A DNA stretch of 7,102 nucleotides, taken from an uncultured candidate division Zixibacteria bacterium (GTDB lineage Bacteria > Zixibacteria > MSB-5A5 > GN15 > FEB-12). Within the stretch, counting starts at the first letter, position 1, and each line of letters starts with the position of its first letter. The notes beneath the pieces were generated by a model that saw only the letters and a list, made by a program, of their open reading frames with translations, had not been told where the DNA came from and did not search any database. Of the stretch, positions 6,990 to 7,102 are shown in pieces. Made by a program: the position numbers and the translations under genes. Where the stretch lies: NCBI GenBank assembly GCA_913009765.1, contig CAJVYT010000226.1:1-7102 (forward strand), read 5' to 3'.

Positions 6990-7102
6990 AGATCGGAAGA
7001 GCGTCGTGTAGGGAAAGAGTGTAGATCTCGGTGGTCGCCGTAGCATTAAAAAAAAAAAAGATGTGCCCCACCGTGCCACAGCTATGACACATTTCACACA
7101 AT
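6990..7102. other. Illumina adapter read-through and junk, not genomic
   Basis: From 6990 the sequence AGATCGGAAGAGC and the following bases to 7047 match the 58-base reverse complement of the TruSeq universal adapter, recalled from memory, with a single difference (G for T at 7043). Next come 12 A residues (7048-7059) and about 43 bases with no relation to the preceding cluster. Adapter, then poly-A, then noise is the pattern of a read running past a short insert. The stretch should be masked and no gene called in it. Confidence 0.95.

Noticed and set aside
7048..7059. A12 run as a terminator or poly-A feature
   Set aside because: It follows directly after the adapter and is the usual read-through signal, not genomic sequence.

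Overview
The window is most of a Gram-negative surface-polysaccharide (O-antigen, capsule or exopolysaccharide) cluster of the Wzx/Wzy type. It is read entirely on the minus strand and has a broken, insertion-sequence-disrupted distal end. The short-form GDP-mannose 4,6-dehydratase, the moderate GC content and the IS21-like remnant would suit an environmental proteobacterium or a deltaproteobacterial (Desulfobacterota-like) lineage. That placement is a guess from protein style; no marker gene is present.

In transcription order, from high to low coordinates, the genes are: the last codons of an unidentified upstream gene (6920-6988); a Wzx-like oligosaccharide flippase (5451-6923, TTG start); a polytopic Wzy-like polymerase (3928-5451); GDP-mannose 4,6-dehydratase gmd (2862-3860); and two GT-B glycosyltransferases (1624-2862 and 497-1603). 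The genes are tightly packed. Two junctions are one-base TAATG overlaps, one is a TTGA overlap, one has a 20-base gap and one a 67-base gap, so a single translationally coupled operon is likely. The expected division of labour is: Gmd makes GDP-4-keto-6-deoxymannose, a precursor of a deoxyhexose; the glycosyltransferases add sugars to a lipid-linked repeat unit at the cytoplasmic face; the flippase moves the unit across the inner membrane; and the polymerase joins units on the periplasmic side. The reductase or aminotransferase that would finish the GDP-sugar, the initiating sugar-phosphate transferase and the chain-length regulator are not in the window.

The distal end (1-496) is damaged. 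Reading the minus strand after the last glycosyltransferase, there is about 125 bases of non-coding sequence, then a 30-codon C-terminal remnant of an unknown gene (279-371). Its TGA overlaps the ATG of an NAD-dependent epimerase whose Rossmann motif is intact. After 22 epimerase codons the sequence changes abruptly into the right end of an IS21-like element, with terminal sub-repeats and the C-terminus of an IstB ATPase on the plus strand running to position 1. The epimerase has therefore been interrupted by the insertion.

The last 113 bases (6990-7102) are not biological. They match the Illumina TruSeq universal adapter in reverse complement, followed by a 12-base poly-A and unrelated bases, as seen when a read runs off a short insert. 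The genomic sequence ends at about 6989. I do not see a new kind of biological system here. The points that merit attention are the disrupted epimerase, the gene remnant before it, one glycosyltransferase with an altered active-site position, and the adapter contamination.
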